Notes under the pieces: model-generated | Seen by the model: the letters and a program-made list of their open reading frames with translations, nothing else | Database searches by the model: none | What the model was told of the DNA's origin: nothing | In this document: piece by piece, positions 59,594 through 64,000 of the stretch | How positions within the stretch are numbered: position 1 is the stretch's first letter | Layout of the letters: each line of letters starts with the position of its first letter | Translations under genes and position numbers: made by a program | Assembly (NCBI RefSeq): GCF_017876295.1 | Contig: NZ_JAGINT010000002.1 | Location: forward strand, 1,798,001-1,862,000 | Direction: 5' to 3' | DNA length: 64,000 nt | Source: Kribbella aluminosa | GTDB lineage: Bacteria > Actinomycetota > Actinomycetes > Propionibacteriales > Kribbellaceae

Positions 59594-60416
59594 GGGCTAC
59601 GCCGACTGGCGATCCCTGGAGTCGGCGATCAAAGACGCCGCGAAGCAGGCAGCCCAGCACGCAGGTCCCGGGATCAGTGCCGCCAGCGTCGACGCCAAGA
59701 TCCGGCAGGCTCGCTTCGACCGGTTCCTGTCACGTGTCTTCGCCGAGGGCGAGCAGTCCGAGTGGCTGCTCAAGGACGGGATGAGCATGCTCGCTCGGGT
59801 GCCCCGTTCGCGCACAACCAAGGACATGGATCTGGCAGCGCAGCGGGCGACCAGTCTCGCGGAGGCTGAGACAGCACTGACCGAACTTGTCGACGTCGAT
59901 CCCGAGGTGATCGAGCCCGCCAACCGGCTCCATCTGCGCCGGCCTCTGGTCACTCATCCCTACCGGCTCTACCCGGTTGCCGACCAGATCGCAGACAAGG
60001 TCTGCGGCAATGGACACCAACTATGCCGGCGGCAAGCGCAGCAGCCGCGTCAAGGACCTGGTCGACCTTGTCGTTCTGGCGCATACCCAGGCAGTGGACC
60101 TGCACGAGCTGCGGCTCGCGATCGCCGCCAAACAGCGCCTCAGCGCCATCGAGCCGTTCCGTCACTTCGGCATCCTGCCGACTGGACCCGGACCTACCCC
60201 GCGACCGCGAAAGGCGTCCCCCTCGCCGAGTCCTTCACGGCCACGACCGCGGCAGAACTCGCCGCTACGTTCGTCGACCCGGCGCTCGACAGGAACTCGA
60301 ACGCGGCGACCTGGGATCCGCAACATCTCACCTGGGTGGAAGCCCTGAGCGGCGTAGCTCACGCGAGAGGCCGGAGCTCAGCTCAGGAACTGACGGATTT
60401 GGATTGCCGACAATAG
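59580..60416 (+). pseudogene. abiEii: AbiEii nucleotidyltransferase toxin with two compensating frameshifts
   Basis: From ATG 59580 the protein has the toxin's N-terminal region with the nucleotidyltransferase motif (WLLKDGMSMLARVPRSRTTK, then DMDLA). Near 60010 (TGCGGCAATGG) one extra base shifts the frame; the expected continuation AMDTNYAGGKRSSRVKDLVD lies in the next frame. Near 60170-60177 a missing base returns to the first frame (PADWTRTYPATAKG to the end). About 56 residues in the middle are thus misread. Either the toxin is dead or two indel errors are present. Confidence 0.82.
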
Positions 60417-60431
60417 TTCTTCGGTACTGAG

Positions 60432-61733
60432 TCAGCGCTTCAGGGCGGTTTGGGTGAAGATGTTGTCCGGGTCATAGGTGGCTCTGAGCTGGCGTAGCAG
60501 AGTGAGCTTTTCGGGCGAGTAGGCGCGGTGGACGGCGGCCGGGTCGTCGTCGGCGAGGGTGTTGACGTAGCTGCCGCTGGTGTAGGGCTCCAGAGCGGCG
60601 GCGTAGGCGCGGGCCGCGGCGATGCGGTCCGCGTCCTCCGCGGGATCGGTCCAGTCGTCGCCGGTGGTGAACTCTACGAGCGCGTCGCGATGGCTGTACG
60701 CCGTCGCGTCGTCCGGTACGTCGCCGATCGCGCCGCCGTTCAGCGTCATCCGTGCTCCGGGCAGGTCCCGGGACAGGAACGCGTCGATCGCGGCGTCCGG
60801 CAGCGAACGCAGGTAGTGCCCCTTGCAGTACCTGCGCAAGGCGTGGCGTTCGTCGTCGTCGGACTGGGTCTGCAGGTCGAGGTAGCTGACCTCGCGGACC
60901 CGCTGTCCGACCGGCCGGCCGATCGCCCGGTACGACGGGAGCAGCCGGCGCCCCTCATCGACGTCGCCCACCCACACATAGCCGATGCTTGCGATCGGAC
61001 GCCCGTCCCGCCGGCCCACCCGCGCCACCGGAGTCGCCGCCCGCGGCGCTTCCGCGAACAGGTCCCGCCAACCGCGTAACGCCGTACCGCCGTCGTCCAG
61101 GTCGTAGAACAGGTCCACCGTCAACGTCTGCGTCCCCACCGGATGCAGGCGGAACTCGAACTCGGTGACCACCCCGAAGCTCCCGCCGCCACCGCGCAGA
61201 GCCCAGAACAGGTCCGGGTACGAGGTGTCGCTGACCCGCAGTACGGCGCCGTCCGCGGTGACCAGCTGGTACGACACGACGTTGTCGCAGGTCAGCCCGT
61301 ACGCACGCGCCAGCCAGCCGATCCCACCGCCCAAGGTGAGCCCACCGACGCCGGTGTGCGAGACGTTGCCTGCCGTCGTGGCCAGGCCGTACCGCTGACT
61401 GGCCACGTCGAGTGCGCCCAGCAGCGCGCCACCGCCGACCCTGGCGCGGCGGCTGACGGGGTCGACCTGCACCGAGTTCAGAGCGGACAGATCGAGCAGC
61501 AGACCGCCCTCCACCACCGGGAGCCCGAGGAAGCTGTGCCCGCCGCAGCGGACCCCGATCTCCAGACCGGCCTCCCGGCCGTAGCGCAGCGCCGCCACCA
61601 CGTCCGCCGTACTCGAGCACCGTGCGATCAAGGCCGGGCGCCGGTCCACCATCGCGTTCCACACCGCCCGGCCGGAGTCGTAGCCCGCATCCCCCGGCCG
61701 GGTCAGGAGCCCTTCGAAGGCCGCGATCGTCAT
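60432..61733 (-). CDS. BBE-type FAD-linked oxidoreductase
   Basis: The 433-residue berberine-bridge-like flavoenzyme has the FAD domain GVRCGGHSFLGLPVVEGGLL (His of GHS probably linked to FAD) and GVGGLTLGGGIGWLARAYGL, then substrate domain and C-terminal BBE block AVHRAYSPEKLTLLRQL...YDPDNIF. It probably oxidises an alcohol or sugar. ATG 61733 overlaps the DoxX stop, so the two form an operon. The frame upstream of 61733 belongs to the shadow of DoxX. Confidence 0.92.
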   Translation of the reverse strand: MTIAAFEGLLTRPGDAGYDSGRAVWNAMVDRRPALIARCSSTADVVAALRYGREAGLEIGVRCGGHSFLGLPVVEGGLLLDLSALNSVQVDPVSRRARVGGGALLGALDVASQRYGLATTAGNVSHTGVGGLTLGGGIGWLARAYGLTCDNVVSYQLVTADGAVLRVSDTSYPDLFWALRGGGGSFGVVTEFEFRLHPVGTQTLTVDLFYDLDDGGTALRGWRDLFAEAPRAATPVARVGRRDGRPIASIGYVWVGDVDEGRRLLPSYRAIGRPVGQRVREVSYLDLQTQSDDDERHALRRYCKGHYLRSLPDAAIDAFLSRDLPGARMTLNGGAIGDVPDDATAYSHRDALVEFTTGDDWTDPAEDADRIAAARAYAAALEPYTSGSYVNTLADDDPAAVHRAYSPEKLTLLRQLRATYDPDNIFTQTALKR

Positions 61734-62140
61734 CGCCGGGCCGCCGTCCGCGCCACTGCTGCGACCAGGGCCTGGATCGACGCCCGCCGGAACCAGACGA
61801 TCCCGGCCGCCATCAGCAGATACCCGAGCGGAATCGCCGGGGACGCACCGATCGCGACGAGGTTCGTCAGCGTCGCCCCGACCAGCAGGAACGACAGACC
61901 GAGGGCGGCGGGACCGCACAACCGCGGCACCAGGAGGCCGATCGCGCCGGCCAGCTCCAGCACACCGACCACGTACCGCAACCACTGACCGGCTCCCACC
62001 GCGTCGAAGATGTCCACCATCACCGGGTCACCCGACAGTTTCGGCAGGCCCGCCATCACGAACATGGCCGCCAGCACCACCTGCACCATCCACAGTGCTG
62101 CTGTTCCGGGGCGGACCCTGCGTACCGTCGTCGTATTCAT
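61730..62140 (-). CDS. DoxX-family membrane protein
   Basis: The 136-residue four-helix membrane protein has WMVQVVLAAMFVMAGLPKLS at the start, then LRYVVGVLELAGAIGLLVPR, the DoxX signature. DoxX proteins are linked to quinone/redox pathways and oxidative stress. ATG 62140 has GGAGGC upstream. It is the first gene of an operon with the flavin oxidoreductase and is divergent from the LuxR-type regulator, which may control it. Confidence 0.87.
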   Translation of the reverse strand: MNTTTVRRVRPGTAALWMVQVVLAAMFVMAGLPKLSGDPVMVDIFDAVGAGQWLRYVVGVLELAGAIGLLVPRLCGPAALGLSFLLVGATLTNLVAIGASPAIPLGYLLMAAGIVWFRRASIQALVAAVARTAARR

Positions 62141-62246
62141 TGCTGCCTCCAAGAGTTGTTCTGGTACGACGACCTTCGCGCCGGCGGACCGCGGGTCACA
62201 TCCGTGCCGACCACGGATCCACCACGGAAACCCCACCGATCGGTCA

Positions 62247-64000
62247 TGATGGGGCGCGTGAACGAGGTGTCCGCACGCGAGGCCGAGGTGCTGGCCGCGC
62301 TGGCCCAGTACCGGTCGAACGCGCAGATCGCCCGCGCACTGCACATCTCGGTGCGGACGGTCGAGAGCCACGTGTCGTCGCTGCTACGCAAGTACGGCGC
62401 CACCAACCGCCGCGAGCTTGCCGACCTGGTCGCCCCGCAGCACGAGCCAGACACTGCGGCCGGCCAAGGCGCCCCAGGTAGTGCGGGCGGCCCGGGTAGT
62501 GGGGGCGGACCAGGTGGTGCAGGTGGTGTGAGCGGTGTGCAGGGCCCGGGTGGTGTCGGGAGGGGCGCTTCGGGGACGGCCGGGGTGGGCACGCTCGGCC
62601 TGGCCGTGCCGCTAGGGGTGCCGGTCGGCCGGACCACCTTCGTCGGGCGTGCCGCCGAGTTGACCGCGGTCCGCGAGGCGCTTGGGCGGTCCCGGCTGGT
62701 GACGCTGCTCGGGCCCGGGGGCATGGGGAAGACACGGCTGGCTGCTGTCGTGGCGGCTGAGGCCGGCGATGCGGACGCGCTCGTGGACCTGGCTGCCGGG
62801 GCGTTTGTGGATCTGGTTCCGGTGCGGGACGGGCTGGTGGTCAGGGCGGTCGCGACTGCGCTGGGATTGACGGAGCGGCCGCCGCAGAGTCTGGAGCAGG
62901 TTCTTGTCGAGCATCTGCAGCAGGGGCGGTCGTTGCTGGTGCTGGACAACTGCGAGCACCTGGTCGACGAGGTCGCTGTGCTGGCGGAACAGCTGCTCCG
63001 GGCGTGTCCCGGGGTGACGATTCTTGCCACCAGTCGGGAGCGGCTGGGCGTACCGGCGGAGACGACCGTACTGCTGCCGCCGCTGGACGCCGCGACCGAG
63101 CTGTTCGCGGAGCGGGCGCGGGCGGTCGACCCGGAGTTTGTGGCTTCGGACGAGGAGCTCGCGGAGATCTGCGCGCGGCTCGACGGTATGCCGCTCGCCA
63201 TCGAGCTGGCTGCGGCGAGGATCGGGTCGCTCGGGGCCGACGGTTTGCGGGCGGCGCTCGACGATCGGCTCCGGCTGGTGGCGGGTGGGCGCGGCATGGA
63301 CGCGCGGCATCGGTCGCTGGCGGCTGTCATCGGTTGGAGCCACGAGCTGCTGGACGAGCAGGAGCGGCTGCTGTTCCGGCGGCTGTCCATCTACGTCGGC
63401 GGCTTCGACCTGGACGCGGCCAGCGCGACCAGCCCGGAGCTGGGCCGCGGCGAGGTGGCGGATCTGCTGGGTCGGCTGACGGACAAGAGCCTCGCTGTAC
63501 GCCGGGGATCGCGCTGGCGGCTGCTGGAGACGATCCGCGAGTTCGCCCGCGAGCAGTTGACCGCGGACGAGCTGGCAACCGCCCAGGACCGCTACCTGCA
63601 CTGGGCCGCCGACACCGCCATCACCCTGGAAAGCCGCCTCGAAACCCCGCACTGGCAACAGCCCTACGACGAGGTATCCGCCGACCTCCACGCCGCCCTC
63701 GCATCAACACCCCCAGCAAGCGCCGACGCGGTGGTGGGGGCTGGGGCGCGGGCGGTGGGGCATGGGTTGGCGCGGGGGTTGGGGCATCTGGGGTTCGCTC
63801 GGCGGCAGTTTCGGGAGTCCGTCGGGTACTACCGGGCGGCGGCCGAGCGTGCTGCGGACCCGATCACCGCCGCGCTGGATCTGCGGTCGGCGGCCGATGC
63901 CACGTTGGCGATCTCGGACGCGGAGACCGGGGTACGGCTGCTGCTGGACGCCGCCGACCGGGCCGTTGCTGATGGCAACGTTCGGGCGACGATGCTCGCG
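62247..64000 (+). CDS. LuxR-HTH / STAND-type ATPase regulator, 3' truncated
   Basis: The frame is open to the right edge (over 580 residues). An N-terminal LuxR helix-turn-helix (SAREAEVLAALAQYRSNAQI, RTVESHVSSLLRKYG) is followed by a Gly-rich linker (about 78-107), then an NTPase domain with Walker A LLGPGGMGKTRLA and Walker B-like LLVLDNCEHL, and the start of a TPR-like region. Most relatives carry the LuxR domain at the C-terminus or an SARP domain here. It is divergent from the DoxX operon. ATG 62247 or 62250 could start; GTG 62259 is also possible. Confidence 0.88.

Overview
The window is very GC-rich DNA with short intergenic gaps, many ATGA/GTGA/TTGA stop-start overlaps, frequent GTG/TTG starts, Tat- and lipoprotein-type solute-binding proteins, FadR/GntR, LacI and ROK regulators, and an HU protein. 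Together these point to a soil actinomycete with a large genome. A Kribbella-like member of the Propionibacteriales would fit, but that is an inference from style and not from a marker gene. No rRNA, tRNA, CRISPR array or prophage was seen.

Region 1 (1-15564) is sugar catabolism. A partial secreted GH30-type hydrolase and a VOC protein precede a divergent locus. A GntR regulator and an ApnO-like oxidoisomerase lie on the minus strand. Facing them is a plus-strand operon: RuBisCO-like protein, DUF1537 sugar-acid kinase, GH127 hydrolase, Asp/Glu-racemase-fold protein, TIM-barrel protein, ABC importer (binding protein and two permeases), amidohydrolase and 2-hydroxyacid dehydrogenase. The ApnO / kinase / RuBisCO-like trio matches the known D-apionate (apiose) oxidative pathway. 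The binding-protein gene carries three in-frame 45-bp palindromic repeats ahead of its signal peptide.

Region 2 (15728-30089) holds two sulfatase-linked ABC importer clusters, each with a LacI regulator. The first has a near-ideal double palindromic operator upstream. In the second, the first permease is broken by a one-base frameshift. That cluster ends with an APH(3')-like kinase containing a 9-bp minisatellite. Two secreted proteins of unknown function lie between the clusters. No importer encodes its own ATPase.

Region 3 (30204-36992) contains a methyltransferase, a methyltransferase relic, three tandem YpfJ-like zinc metallopeptidase paralogues (one without catalytic residues, one intact, one frameshifted), a GNAT acetyltransferase and a small MscS-like membrane protein.

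Region 4 (37060-43136) is the most unusual part. A minus operon (XRE-SLOG fusion regulator, RibD-type reductase, RibD-type deaminase) diverges from a plus operon (kinase-fold phosphotransferase, nucleotidyltransferase, histidine phosphatase, class I aminoacyl-tRNA-synthetase-like protein with a zinc ribbon). It looks like an undescribed nucleotide-centred system.

Region 5 (43151-55255) has a GH4 / sugar kinase / ROK operon, an IS4-family insertion with a perfect 10-bp target duplication, a DUF969-DUF979-DUF2891 operon, a PIN protein, uracil-DNA glycosylase, decayed yndJ and DUF1990 genes, and an LCP cell-wall protein. Region 6 (55591-64000) has a phytanoyl-CoA-dioxygenase-like protein, HU, an M13 peptidase, an AbiE toxin-antitoxin pair with a doubly frameshifted toxin, a flavin oxidoreductase with DoxX, and a LuxR/ATPase regulator running off the end.

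Several genes carry single-base indels. Either local gene decay or assembly indel error could explain this, and the sequence alone cannot decide.
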